Source: a virus. From it: a stretch of 43,603 nucleotides of DNA. The stretch covers positions 1 through 43,603 of the IMG/VR virus record IMGVR_UViG_3300036791_000312, one strand, 5' to 3'. Numbering within the stretch: position 1 is the stretch's first letter; each line of letters opens with the position of its first letter. The notes beneath the pieces were generated by a model that was given only the letters and a program-made list of their open reading frames with translations, searched no databases and was not told the DNA's origin. This document shows positions 24,235 through 31,544 of this stretch, piece after piece. Position numbers and translations under genes: made by a program.

Positions 24235-24771
24235 ATGGCCAGCAAGACCACCACCAGCACCACCGAGAAGCCCGCCGTCGACCTCGTCGAGGCGATCACG
24301 AAGAACCTGTCCGAGCTCGGCGTCAAGGCCGAGCTCCGCTGGTCGCCCTCCGGCAGCTACGCCTCGACGATGGTCGGCAAGGTGAACATCGGCTACGTCT
24401 TCAAGCAGAACCGGACTGGCGTCCGCGTCGAGCCTGCGGCCTCGACGGCCGACCTGCCGAAGTCCGTCAAGGGCTTCACGGCAGGCAAGCGCTCCGAGCG
24501 CTTCGGCCTCGTCGGCATCGTCAAGCTGCCGAGCGACGCGAAGCACGCTGCAACCGCCCTCAAGGTCGCGCTCGACAAGGCCGAGAAGGAGACGGCGACG
24601 AAGGCCGCCACGAAGAAGGCGACGCCCGCGAAGGCGACGCCCGCGAAGAAGCCTGCAGCGAAGAAGGCGCCTGCGGCGAAGAAGGCCCCGGCTGCGCCGA
24701 AGGCCGAGAGCGCCGCGGTCACCGCCAACACCGTCGTCGTCCGCGAGGGCGCAGGCCCGCAGGCGGCGTAG
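24235..24771 (+). CDS. Protein with histone-H1-like Lys/Ala/Pro tail
   Basis: This 178-aa protein starts at an ATG after AAGGAG. Residues about 13-115 form a compact domain (VEAITKNLSELGVKAELRWS; GFTAGKRSERFGLVGIVKLP). Residues about 122-157 are repeats of KKATPAK/KKPAAKKAPAA type, as in histone H1 and in actinobacterial HupB tails. The likely role is DNA binding or compaction; the N-domain is not HU-like by eye. It could alter host or phage chromatin. Confidence 0.7.
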   Translation: MASKTTTSTTEKPAVDLVEAITKNLSELGVKAELRWSPSGSYASTMVGKVNIGYVFKQNRTGVRVEPAASTADLPKSVKGFTAGKRSERFGLVGIVKLPSDAKHAATALKVALDKAEKETATKAATKKATPAKATPAKKPAAKKAPAAKKAPAAPKAESAAVTANTVVVREGAGPQAA

Positions 24772-24773
24772 GG

Positions 24774-24992
24774 ATGGACTGGTTCGACATCGTCGACCAG
24801 GACGGTCGCGAGCTCGCCGAGGCGGAAGGCATCGACGCCGCCCGGCGGGCCGCGATCATCCTCTGCGTCGAGAACGACGGCGAGCCGATGGCCGTGCACC
24901 ACGCCGTCACCCACGAACTCATCGGAAGCGTCAGCATCGGCCCAGTCGGGCCGATGTGGCGTTCCTCGACACTCGAAAGGCGGTTCCAGTGA
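24774..24992 (+). CDS. Hypothetical protein
   Basis: This 72-aa protein starts at an ATG three bases after the previous stop. It is acidic: DWFDIVDQDGRELAEAEGID, then an Arg-containing end. No family is assigned; the spacing suggests co-translation. Confidence 0.6.
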   Translation: MDWFDIVDQDGRELAEAEGIDAARRAAIILCVENDGEPMAVHHAVTHELIGSVSIGPVGPMWRSSTLERRFQ

Positions 24993-25222
24993 TGGCCGAG
25001 CGGATCACGCAGGCGCGGCTCTCGCTGCGCCAGAACGCCGTCAACAGCGCCCTGCGCGACGGCATCCACGTCATCGCGAGCGGGCGCAACGGCTACACGG
25101 CGCTCGACCTCTACCACGGCGACAGCCTCGTCCGGCTGCTCACGATCGGCACGAAGCGTGAGGTCTACACCTACCTGGGAGCGATGCTCGAAACGCTCTC
25201 GATCATCGGGAGGATCGACTGA
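24992..25222 (+). CDS. Hypothetical protein
   Basis: This 76-aa protein starts at an ATG in a TGATG overlap. Contains RDGIHVIASGRNGYTALDLY, ending LGAMLETLSIIGRID. Mixed alpha-beta; function unknown. The following gene overlaps at the stop. Confidence 0.65.
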   Translation: MAERITQARLSLRQNAVNSALRDGIHVIASGRNGYTALDLYHGDSLVRLLTIGTKREVYTYLGAMLETLSIIGRID

Positions 25223-25506
25223 TGGCGGACGACGGAGATTGGCACCTTGCGGGCTCGCTCTCGCGCGGGATCGGTCGCGCGTGGCTCGTCACGAATCACG
25301 GTCTGGACGACCGCTGGGGACAAGGCCCTTGGCACGTCGCGACCTCGACGCGACAGGCAGGGATGCGCTGGCTGCGCGAGCAGCTCGACGGCGAGCACGG
25401 TTCACGCGTGCCGGTACGGATCGAGTGGCAGACGCCGACGCTCGCGTTCGTCTACGTCGACCGCGAGAAGTACGCGCCCTCGCCCGGCGACGCGGACGAG
25501 TTGTGA
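25222..25506 (+). CDS. Hypothetical protein
   Basis: This 94-aa protein starts at an ATG overlapping the previous TGA by one base. Trp-rich (RWGQGPWHVATSTRQAGMRW) with an acidic end. No family is assigned. Confidence 0.65.
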   Translation: MADDGDWHLAGSLSRGIGRAWLVTNHGLDDRWGQGPWHVATSTRQAGMRWLREQLDGEHGSRVPVRIEWQTPTLAFVYVDREKYAPSPGDADEL

Positions 25507-26030
25507 TGAGCCGCCCGGCGACCCTCGCCGCACTCCGCGAGAGCGTGATCGGCTCGGCCCGCAAGATCGGGCACTCGTTCACGAAGCCGGACGACGACTG
25601 GGCGAACGTCTTCGTCACGCAGTCGCCCGACGGCGTCAGCTCCGAGCCGCTGCCCTCCGAGTGGTTCGAGCATGGCTTCCAGAAGGATCGCGTGGCCGCC
25701 GCCCTGCGGCTCGCGCTCGTCATGCGCGGCGTCTACCGCTACGCCCTCCTGCTCAACACCTACGGGATCGAGCTCCCGACCGCCGAGCCCGAGAGCTACG
25801 AAGTGCTCGACGCCGTCGCCGCGGAGGAGGTGCGGATTCGCGACCTGCCAGGCCGCTACGAGCTGCTCGTCCTCACGGTCGGAGACGCCGAGACCGAGGA
25901 GCTATGGACGGCGAAGATCGAGCGGAGCGAGATCCACCCACCGAAGCTGCGCCCGTTCGAGCAGTGGGGACCCGGCGAGAACGTCGGCTTCGAGGGTCGC
26001 TTCACGGGCCTGAACCAGGCGCTGCGCTAG
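25506..26030 (+). CDS. Hypothetical protein, last of rightward cassette
   Basis: This 174-aa protein starts at the ATG at 25506 in a TGATG overlap. Contains GHSFTKPDDDWANVFVTQSP, a helical core KDRVAAALRLALVMRGVYRY and ends EGRFTGLNQALR. No recognised family. It is followed by a strong hairpin at 26058, so it ends the operon. Confidence 0.7.
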   Translation: MSRPATLAALRESVIGSARKIGHSFTKPDDDWANVFVTQSPDGVSSEPLPSEWFEHGFQKDRVAAALRLALVMRGVYRYALLLNTYGIELPTAEPESYEVLDAVAAEEVRIRDLPGRYELLVLTVGDAETEELWTAKIERSEIHPPKLRPFEQWGPGENVGFEGRFTGLNQALR

Positions 26031-26057
26031 ACTCGCCCTGTCAGAACGAGAGCAGTC

Positions 26058-26097
26058 AACGCCTACGGCCCGCGACGCACCGCGGGCCGTAGGCGTT
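26058..26097. terminator. Strong bidirectional hairpin terminator
   Basis: A perfect 17-bp stem (aacgcctacggcccgcg with its complement) around the 6-base loop acgcac lies between the end of the rightward cassette (26030) and the end of the converging leftward operon. No T-run follows on either side. Its symmetry suits ending transcription from both directions. Confidence 0.8.
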
Positions 26098-26244
26098 CTA
26101 GGCTTCCAGGGCATCGCAGGTGACCTCCTCGATGCCACGTCCGCGAGACATGCGCAGGTCGTCGCGGTCGTGGGCGCGTCGGCGCCCTCTGTCGTCGAGA
26201 TCGGGGGCGTCGGCGCGATCAAGCGTGATCGCGGGCCCAGCGAC
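26098..26244 (-). other. Open frame with no standard start, abutting the terminator
   Basis: Between an in-frame TGA at 26245-26247 and TAG at 26098-26100 there are 48 open codons reading ITLDRADAPDLDDRG, then RGIEEVTCDALEA. The stop touches the terminator stem. No ATG, GTG or TTG gives more than 17 residues, so it is either a decayed gene or untranslated 3' sequence. Confidence 0.3.
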
Positions 26245-26386
26245 TCACGTCCTGCGGCGTCACGCCCTCGGCGCCGACCGCGAGCACGAGGAAGGCCTGC
26301 AGCAGCTGCGCGGGTTCCACCAGTGGCCTCTGGTTGAAGGCCCAGCGGATCACGACGCCCGCGGCTTGCTTCTCCTGTCGGGTCAC
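26219..26386 (-). CDS. Small hypothetical protein, end of early operon
   Basis: This 55-aa frame (TRQEKQAAGVVIRWAFNQRP, then EGVTPQDVSRWARDHA) starts at a GTG in a 4-base overlap with the preceding gene. Its coupling and protein-like composition support it. Helical; function unknown. Confidence 0.6.
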   Translation of the reverse strand: MTRQEKQAAGVVIRWAFNQRPLVEPAQLLQAFLVLAVGAEGVTPQDVSRWARDHA

Positions 26387-26742
26387 TCGCAGCCACGACG
26401 GAAGGTCTTGAGCTCCGGGTCGTACTGGTACCAGCAGACGAGATCGTCCAGCGGCATCGTGTCGAGCGAGTCCGGGTCGAAGCCCGAAGGCCGCTCGCAG
26501 TGCGTGCAGGTGCCACCGTCGATCAGCGTCTCCAGCAGCCGCGCGACGGCGACGAAGGGATCGCGACCGGCGGCTGTGTCCCAGCGCCCATCCCGGTACA
26601 TCGCGACCGCGAACCAGACCGTCGGCTGCTCGTCGTCTGACCAGCGGAGCTGGAACTGCGAGCTGCCGGTCCGTCGCACCATCTCGACGCCCGCGAGGAA
26701 GCGCTCCTCGACCGCCTTCGGCATCGCGCCCGGAACGTTCAC
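26383..26742 (-). CDS. Hypothetical protein with Cys pair
   Basis: This 119-aa protein starts at a GTG overlapping the previous stop. Contains VEMVRRTGSSQFQLRWSDDE, a GTCTHCERPSGF segment (CxxC) and an acidic end. The Cys pair suggests metal binding. Family unknown. Confidence 0.65.
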   Translation of the reverse strand: MNVPGAMPKAVEERFLAGVEMVRRTGSSQFQLRWSDDEQPTVWFAVAMYRDGRWDTAAGRDPFVAVARLLETLIDGGTCTHCERPSGFDPDSLDTMPLDDLVCWYQYDPELKTFRRGCE

Positions 26743-26939
26743 GCCAGCCGCCGCACGTCGTAGCCGTTGCGGTGCAGCTTCGCCCCGAGCTCGCCGTCGA
26801 ACGCGCGACCCTTCATCCAGCGCCTACCGATCGGTGCGACCTTCGTCACGACGCCCGCAACGACGCAGAAGGCGAAGGTCACGCCAGGCTTCGAGGCGAC
26901 GTACCAGGCCTCAGACGGCGCGGTAGAACCGGCGCCCAC
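26739..26939 (-). CDS. Small basic hypothetical protein
   Basis: About 66 aa from the GTG at 26939; the open frame extends further upstream over the next gene, so the start is uncertain. Contains SEAWYVASKPGVTFAFCVVA and ends GAKLHRNGYDVRRLA. Function unknown. Confidence 0.5.
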   Translation of the reverse strand: MGAGSTAPSEAWYVASKPGVTFAFCVVAGVVTKVAPIGRRWMKGRAFDGELGAKLHRNGYDVRRLA

Positions 26940-27090
26940 GCGCCACGGCCTCCGTCGCCAGCCGCCCGGCTTCACGTGCGAAGTGCGCCTCCCGCTGCCC
27001 AGCACGTCGACCACGCTCGCGCACGAGCCAGTAGCGCAGGTAGGCGAGCGGGTGCCGGACGACCCGGCGCCGGACGAGCACCTCCCTCAC
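26911..27090 (-). CDS. Small Arg-rich hypothetical protein
   Basis: This 59-aa frame starts at a GTG overlapping the previous stop by 4 bases. It is rich in Arg (VREVLVRRRVVRHPLAYLRY, then RERGRRAGQREAHFAREAG). It overlaps its downstream neighbour by about 29 bases. Likely helical, maybe nucleic-acid binding. Confidence 0.55.
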   Translation of the reverse strand: MREVLVRRRVVRHPLAYLRYWLVRERGRRAGQREAHFAREAGRLATEAVARGRRFYRAV

Positions 27091-27338
27091 TCGTCGAGCA
27101 CCGCGGGTGAGGTCGGCGCGTAGCTGTCCGGGTAGACGTGCCAGGGCTTGAGCCCGCGCTCGACGCGCAGCTCGTTGACGCGCACGATGCAGACCTCACA
27201 GATCGGCTCCCGGCTGTCGTGCTGCTCGGGATCGTCGTCGTGCGGGTTGTAGCTCGGGACGCGGATCGGGTTGAACGCGAAGGCGCCGCCGCAGAGGAAG
27301 CAGGTACCGAAGGCGATGATCGCGGGCTCGTCACTCAT
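27087..27338 (-). CDS. Zinc-ribbon-like hypothetical protein
   Basis: This 83-aa protein starts at an ATG in a 4-base overlap; a longer frame upstream is a shadow. Two CxxC pairs (GTCFLCGGAF and PICEVCIVRV) flank an acidic loop, typical of a small zinc fold. Function unknown. Confidence 0.65.
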   Translation of the reverse strand: MSDEPAIIAFGTCFLCGGAFAFNPIRVPSYNPHDDDPEQHDSREPICEVCIVRVNELRVERGLKPWHVYPDSYAPTSPAVLDE

Positions 27339-27724
27339 GCGTCGAGCTCCTCCAGCGCTGCGAGGACTTCGGCCTGGGTCGTCTGCGGGACGCCGTTCGA
27401 GCCGCCCCGCCAGATCACGCGCTCGGCAACCTTGACGGCACGCTCGATCGAGTGCGGCAGCAGCTCGATGTTCGGGCAGTCCTGACCAGCCGGGTAGTAG
27501 TTGCCGCAGCAGAGGCAGAGCGTCGCGGCGGCGGCCTGATCGAGCGCCGTCCGCGACGGCAGGAACCACGACTCCAGCGCGGCGATGTAGGCGAGCAGTG
27601 TGTCGCGATCCGCAAGCGAGACCTGCACGAACGGCGCGAAGTGTGTCGGCGAGTCGGCGTCGGGAGCGACCACCTCAGCCGTCTTGAGCCGGTGGACGGC
27701 GTCGCTCGGGCTCTCGTCGCTCAC
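27335..27724 (-). CDS. Hypothetical protein with CxCC motif
   Basis: This 129-aa protein has a GTG start. Helical, with LCLCCGNYYPAGQDCPNIEL near the centre, suggesting zinc binding. Ends LAALEELDA. No family is assigned. Confidence 0.6.
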   Translation of the reverse strand: MSDESPSDAVHRLKTAEVVAPDADSPTHFAPFVQVSLADRDTLLAYIAALESWFLPSRTALDQAAAATLCLCCGNYYPAGQDCPNIELLPHSIERAVKVAERVIWRGGSNGVPQTTQAEVLAALEELDA

Positions 27725-27864
27725 GACCGCCTCCGTTCGCGCAGCACGAGCCAGACGAGCCAGGCGACGATCGCGACGACCGTCAGCCAGCCGAGTGTCG
27801 TCATCACGAGCGTCGCCGCATGACTCGCCGTCGTCACGCTCGGCGTGTACGGGTCGCTGTTCAC
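27721..27864 (-). CDS. Small membrane protein
   Basis: This 47-aa protein starts at a GTG overlapping the previous stop. One membrane span (LGWLTVVAIVAWLVWLVL) is followed by RERRRS, so the C-terminus should be cytoplasmic. Function unknown. Confidence 0.6.
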   Translation of the reverse strand: MNSDPYTPSVTTASHAATLVMTTLGWLTVVAIVAWLVWLVLRERRRS

Positions 27865-27986
27865 GAGCGCCGCCGTCTGCGCAGCGCGTCGAGTGACCAC
27901 CAGCCGAGCCAGACGACGCCGACGCCGAGCACGAGCCCACCCAGGTCGACGACGTACCAGCCCTCGGGCGCGAGCTTGGCGATCAC
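27861..27986 (-). CDS. Small membrane protein
   Basis: This 41-aa protein starts at a GTG overlapping the previous stop. One span (LGGLVLGVGVVWLGWWSL) precedes DALRRRRRS. It resembles its downstream neighbour in plan; the two adjacent membrane peptides might act together. Confidence 0.55.
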   Translation of the reverse strand: MIAKLAPEGWYVVDLGGLVLGVGVVWLGWWSLDALRRRRRS

Positions 27987-28198
27987 GAGTCCGTCCCGAT
28001 CGCGAGCTGACCGATCCGCTTGCCGACATCGAGACAGCCGACGTGGACCCAAATCGGTGCGGTGATGATGTCTCCGACCTGCGCACCGACCTTCACGACC
28101 ACCGTGCGGTTGTCGTCGAGCCGTTCGAGCCCGACGAACTCGTCGGGTGGGATCGGATCGCCGCAGATATCGCAGCGCAGGACGCCGTCGCCGATCAC
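27983..28198 (-). CDS. Small zinc-binding hypothetical protein
   Basis: This 71-aa protein starts at a GTG with a 4-base overlap. CDICGDPI near the N-terminus and HVGCLDVG near the end provide four likely zinc ligands. Function unknown. Confidence 0.6.
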   Translation of the reverse strand: MIGDGVLRCDICGDPIPPDEFVGLERLDDNRTVVVKVGAQVGDIITAPIWVHVGCLDVGKRIGQLAIGTDS

Positions 28199-28470
28199 GA
28201 CGGCGGGTCCCAGCGCTTCCCGGCCGCGAGCCCGACGCGGAAGTTGTGCTCTAGCGCGAGCCACATCGGTGCCCCGATGAAGGTCAAGTTGCAGAGCTTC
28301 TGCGCAAGTGCTGGCGTGATCTTCGTCGTCCCGCGTAGCACGCCCTGGAGCGTGCGGTCGGAGATCCCATAGAGGTTCGCGACCGACTTCGGCAGCCCGA
28401 TCTCCGCGAACCACTCGGCCAGCGTCTCGCCTGGCGCGACGACCCAGTCTGGATCAAAGGGGTAGCTCAT
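28195..28470 (-). CDS. HigA-like XRE helix-turn-helix protein
   Basis: This 91-aa protein starts at an ATG. VAPGETLAEWFAEIGLPKSV, SDRTLQGVLRGTTKITPALA and FIGAPMWLALEHNFRVGL match the HigA/VapI-like antitoxin family (PGE...L...ITP..A..L). No HigB toxin-like gene is next to it, so it may act alone as a regulator. It is coupled to genes on both sides. Confidence 0.75.
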   Translation of the reverse strand: MSYPFDPDWVVAPGETLAEWFAEIGLPKSVANLYGISDRTLQGVLRGTTKITPALAQKLCNLTFIGAPMWLALEHNFRVGLAAGKRWDPPS

Positions 28471-28835
28471 GGCTCGTCGGCGCCGAGCTGCTCCAGCACG
28501 TAGCGCATCGCATCGGCGGGCGTCTCGGCCTCGTCCTCCGGGATCGAGATCATCCGCACGTCCCCCGAGATCGTCGTCACGAGGGCGTGCAGACCGTCGT
28601 CCTCGTCACGCTCCATCACGACGCTACCGGGCAGCCGCCCGAGCACGTCTCCGACCTCCGAGAACATCTGCCGCGCTCGCCGCAGCCCGAGCATGTAGCC
28701 GCCGACCGCGACGACTGCGACGCCAACGGCGATCTGGAGCGGCGCGAGCCAGCGTGCACCGCCGAGCGAGTCCGCAGCCGTGAAGCATCCGGCGACGATC
28801 ACGGCGTAGGGCGCGATGCGGTCGAAGCGGCTCAC
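28467..28835 (-). CDS. Membrane protein with acidic C-terminal domain
   Basis: This 122-aa protein starts at a GTG. Two membrane spans lie near residues 9-27 and 32-50 (PLQIAVGVAVVAVGGYMLGL). The rest is acidic and soluble. Function unknown; it may sit in the inner membrane facing the cytoplasm. Confidence 0.65.
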   Translation of the reverse strand: MSRFDRIAPYAVIVAGCFTAADSLGGARWLAPLQIAVGVAVVAVGGYMLGLRRARQMFSEVGDVLGRLPGSVVMERDEDDGLHALVTTISGDVRMISIPEDEAETPADAMRYVLEQLGADEP

Positions 28836-29041
28836 GGCTCACCCGCCTGCTCCAGCGCCTCCGTCCCGGCACGGCGTAGTGCGTTGCGGTGGTCTTCGAG
28901 CTGGTCCGCGTAGTCGACACGCCCAAGGTCTTCAAGTGCTGACTGCGCCTGCTCGATGCACTCGGCGGCGATGGTCAGGTGGTTCGCAGCATCCCGCCAC
29001 AAGTCACGTCGGTTGTAGGCCTCGATCTCTGCCTCGCTCAT
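28832..29041 (-). CDS. Hypothetical helical protein
   Basis: This 69-aa protein starts at an ATG in a 4-base overlap. All-helical, with DAANHLTIAAECIEQAQSAL. Function unknown. Confidence 0.6.
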   Translation of the reverse strand: MSEAEIEAYNRRDLWRDAANHLTIAAECIEQAQSALEDLGRVDYADQLEDHRNALRRAGTEALEQAGEP

Positions 29042-29307
29042 CGTCCCTCCTGCGTCACGAGCTTCACTTGGTCGCTCTCGACGAGCCACTCATGGACAGG
29101 GCAGGTGTCGCCGTTGTGATCGAAGCCGATGACGCCACCTTCGCCGTTCCAGCTCCCAGGCTCACCCGTGCAGTCGAGCCCGAGCGCGGCGCCGAGGATC
29201 GTCTCAGCCTCGATCAGGTGCTGCCGGTTGAGCCCGAGGTCGGCTACCTCGTCGAGGCGCTGGAGCGCTCGCAGGGCGAGTCCCAGCGGTGAGTCGGCCA
29301 CGCTCAT
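29038..29307 (-). CDS. Hypothetical protein
   Basis: About 89 aa from the ATG (one more from the GTG before it). Helical first half, then a Gly/Trp-rich half with two Cys (LDCTGEPGSWNGEGG; HNGDTCPVHEWLVE). Function unknown. Confidence 0.6.
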   Translation of the reverse strand: MSVADSPLGLALRALQRLDEVADLGLNRQHLIEAETILGAALGLDCTGEPGSWNGEGGVIGFDHNGDTCPVHEWLVESDQVKLVTQEGR

Positions 29308-29579
29308 CACGGCACCGCCAGGACTGGATCGTCGGACACGGCACCGTCCGACCCAAGCGTGTGGACGGCACCGGTCCGGCGAAAGATCGCGAAGCGCCAG
29401 ACCGCGTAGGCCTCGCTCTCACCCTCGCTCGGCTGCCCGAGCTCGACGAGCAGCCACGGTGCCGGTGGTGCGCCGACCGAGCGGCCAGGCACCGTGGCGT
29501 CGAGCAGCTCCAGGTGCGGATGCAGTGCCAGCAGCCGGTTGAGCCCTTGCCGACACGGGTTCGGCTCGAAGCTGCTCAT
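29307..29579 (-). CDS. Hypothetical protein
   Basis: This 90-aa protein starts at an ATG in a 4-base overlap; the longer frame upstream is a shadow. Contains NPCRQGLNRLLALHPHLELL and AYAVWRFAIFRRTGAVHTLG. Function unknown. Confidence 0.6.
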   Translation of the reverse strand: MSSFEPNPCRQGLNRLLALHPHLELLDATVPGRSVGAPPAPWLLVELGQPSEGESEAYAVWRFAIFRRTGAVHTLGSDGAVSDDPVLAVP

Positions 29580-29980
29580 GTTGCTGGCGTCTCGGCACGC
29601 CGTTCCGCGATCACGTCCTCGAAGCTGTCGACCCAGCGCCCGAAGTGGTCGTAGTCGTAGGCCTCGTCGAGCGCCTCCATGATCTCCTCGTGCGTCCCAG
29701 CCTCGCGATCCTGGAGCGTGCTGTAGAGGGTCTGCTGCACCGGATCGCCTGGGAACAGCTCCTCCAGGTCGACACCTTCCGCAGCCTCCCACTCGGCCAG
29801 GTGCTCCGGGCAGAGCGCCGTCCAGCTGACGACACCGGGACGCAGCTCGACGAGCACGCCTTCGCGTGTCTCGCGGTTGCAGGAGCCACCCCGCGTCTCG
29901 TCGACCGTCTCGATCGCCTGACAGAGCCAGGGCTCGACGTTCTCGTCAGCGACCTGCGTGAATGTCCCGAGCTCGCTCAT
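29576..29980 (-). CDS. Acidic Cys-containing hypothetical protein
   Basis: This 134-aa protein starts at an ATG. Four Cys/His positions (EPWLCQAI, GSCNRETREG, ALCPEHLAEWE) could bind zinc, and the C-terminal half is acidic and helical. Its acidity might mimic DNA, but that is a guess. Function unknown. Confidence 0.65.
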   Translation of the reverse strand: MSELGTFTQVADENVEPWLCQAIETVDETRGGSCNRETREGVLVELRPGVVSWTALCPEHLAEWEAAEGVDLEELFPGDPVQQTLYSTLQDREAGTHEEIMEALDEAYDYDHFGRWVDSFEDVIAERRAETPAT

Positions 29981-30279
29981 GACGGCCAGCCGATCTGCGC
30001 CTCGACCTGCTCGGGCGTGCGCCAGCGCAGCCAGAGTCCGTGCGTCTCGGCGTCGATCCGGATCACGACGGCCTCCAGCCGCTCATCGGGCTCTCGCTTG
30101 CGGATCACCTTCCGCGCTCCGTAGGGCTGTGAGGTGCCGTTCGGCCAGACGCCGACCCGGGCCCACTGCCCGGGTCGCTTCTTCACCGCCTCGATCGCAG
30201 CGTCCCACTTGCTTGCCCGCCACGACTGCGGCGGGTCTTCCCAGGCGATCTCGACGGTGCCGTTCTCGTCGGCGCTCAT
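29977..30279 (-). CDS. Hypothetical protein
   Basis: This 100-aa protein starts at an ATG in a 4-base overlap. Contains SWRASKWDAAIEAVKKRPGQ then RKVIRKREPDERLEAVVIRI; a small beta-alpha fold is likely. Function unknown. Confidence 0.65.
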   Translation of the reverse strand: MSADENGTVEIAWEDPPQSWRASKWDAAIEAVKKRPGQWARVGVWPNGTSQPYGARKVIRKREPDERLEAVVIRIDAETHGLWLRWRTPEQVEAQIGWPS

Positions 30280-30692
30280 CGCTTCTTCGTCCCGTAGAGG
30301 AACTCCCGCCGCAGCATGTGGCCGAGCATCGTCTCACCACGCTGGAACCTCGAAGTCACGTGCGCCATTACCTCGACCATCTGCTCGTCCGGCATCTTGT
30401 CGACGATCTTGAGTGCAGGTGCACGATCGGCAGCCGAGACGACTCGGCGTCCGCCCTGCGAGAGCTGCCAGGTGCGGTGGTTCTCGTCGAACACCACCAT
30501 CCCGTACTTCCGCATCCAGGCCAGGCGCATCCCGACTGGACGACCACCTTCCTCGGCGTCGAAGCCCAGCTCCTCGGCCAGCTCCAGTGAGTTGATCCCG
30601 CCGTTCTCGGACTCTGCGAGCCGGTACATCAAGTCCAGATCGCGGAAGTCGTAGAGGCTCGCGTGCGTAGGTCTGACTCGTTGCTTAGCCAT
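30276..30692 (-). CDS. Winged-helix-like regulatory protein
   Basis: This 138-aa protein starts at an ATG. Residues 17-75 (LDLMYRLAESENGGINSLEL, RPVGMRLAWMRKYGMVVFDE, RTWQLSQGGRRVV) have the order of a winged-helix DNA-binding domain. The rest is helical. It overlaps the C2H2 protein gene by 8 bases; both may be regulators. Confidence 0.65.
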   Translation of the reverse strand: MAKQRVRPTHASLYDFRDLDLMYRLAESENGGINSLELAEELGFDAEEGGRPVGMRLAWMRKYGMVVFDENHRTWQLSQGGRRVVSAADRAPALKIVDKMPDEQMVEVMAHVTSRFQRGETMLGHMLRREFLYGTKKR

Positions 30693-31443
30693 GACTGCCG
30701 TCCCCGTTGGCGCCGATCAGCATGTAGCTCTGGCCGCCACCCTGGGCAATCCGATCGAGCCGGATCTCACCTGCATCCCGGATCTCGTCGAGTGCCTTCC
30801 GTGCTGTCCCGGTCGTCATCGCATAGAGGCCTCGCACCTTGAAGATCTCGACCAGCGAGTTGGCCGTGAAGCCGTTCTCCAGCTCCTCGGGGTGCTCTGC
30901 GATGAAGCCACGGATCGCGGCAACCCGCTCGGCCTGCTGGCGCTCCGTGCGTGCAGCGTTGCCATCGGATCGCTTCGGCGGTGGGGCGAAGGTCGGGTCA
31001 AGTCGCTTGAGCACGGCCTCCACGTCTCCACGTGCGGCACGAAGGGCGTGCGCCTCTGCGAGGTTCACGTCAAGTCGCTGATCGAGATCGCGCAACTTCT
31101 CACGCAGTGGCGTCACCATGTCGGCCAGTGAGCCCCGCACGTCGGCTACCGCCTCTCGCGTTGCGCGGTCGAGCAGCGCACGCTCCTTCTTCGCTTCGTT
31201 CTTGCCACGCTGTCCACGTGACTTCCGCTCGGCGTCTGTCAGCGTCCTCGTTGACTTCTTCGCGACGGCAGTGTCTGAGGGCTCGTACCCGTGCGTCTCA
31301 CTCAGGTGACGATTCAGACCTCGGTTGAGCGTGAACGTCTTCGTGCAGTCGGGCTCCGGGCACTCGAACAGCCCATCCTCACCCGCGGTGTAAGTGCCGA
31401 CCTTCTTGGTCGTGGACTTCTTGGATTCGGCAGTGGTCGCCAT
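30685..31443 (-). CDS. C2H2 zinc-finger protein with C-terminal winged helix
   Basis: This 252-aa protein starts at an ATG with GAGAGGAAGG upstream. A classical C2H2 finger (CPEPDCTKTFTLNRGLNRHL, then SETH) has Cys28, Cys33, His46 and His51. A Lys-rich segment and a long coiled coil follow (residues about 85-140), then a winged-helix-like end (LVEIFKVRGLYAMTTGTARK). C2H2 fingers are uncommon in phages, and this arrangement suggests a DNA-binding regulator. It starts after a 101-base gap, where a promoter may sit. Confidence 0.7.
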   Translation of the reverse strand: MATTAESKKSTTKKVGTYTAGEDGLFECPEPDCTKTFTLNRGLNRHLSETHGYEPSDTAVAKKSTRTLTDAERKSRGQRGKNEAKKERALLDRATREAVADVRGSLADMVTPLREKLRDLDQRLDVNLAEAHALRAARGDVEAVLKRLDPTFAPPPKRSDGNAARTERQQAERVAAIRGFIAEHPEELENGFTANSLVEIFKVRGLYAMTTGTARKALDEIRDAGEIRLDRIAQGGGQSYMLIGANGDGSHG

Positions 31444-31544
31444 GCCTTCCTCTCAGTTGACGGCTCGAACAGGTTCCGCCCGGCGGGCGGCGCCGCAGGA
31501 AGTGTGCCCCGCTGCACGACCGATGCGCAGGCATGGGCGGCAGT
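31444..31544. other. Intergenic gap upstream of the zinc-finger gene
   Basis: These 101 bases separate two leftward genes, so they may carry a promoter for the regulator gene at 31443. On the transcribed strand there is a GC-rich inverted repeat (ccgcccgccgggcgg) about 45 bases before the start. No reliable -35/-10 pair is visible. Confidence 0.35.
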
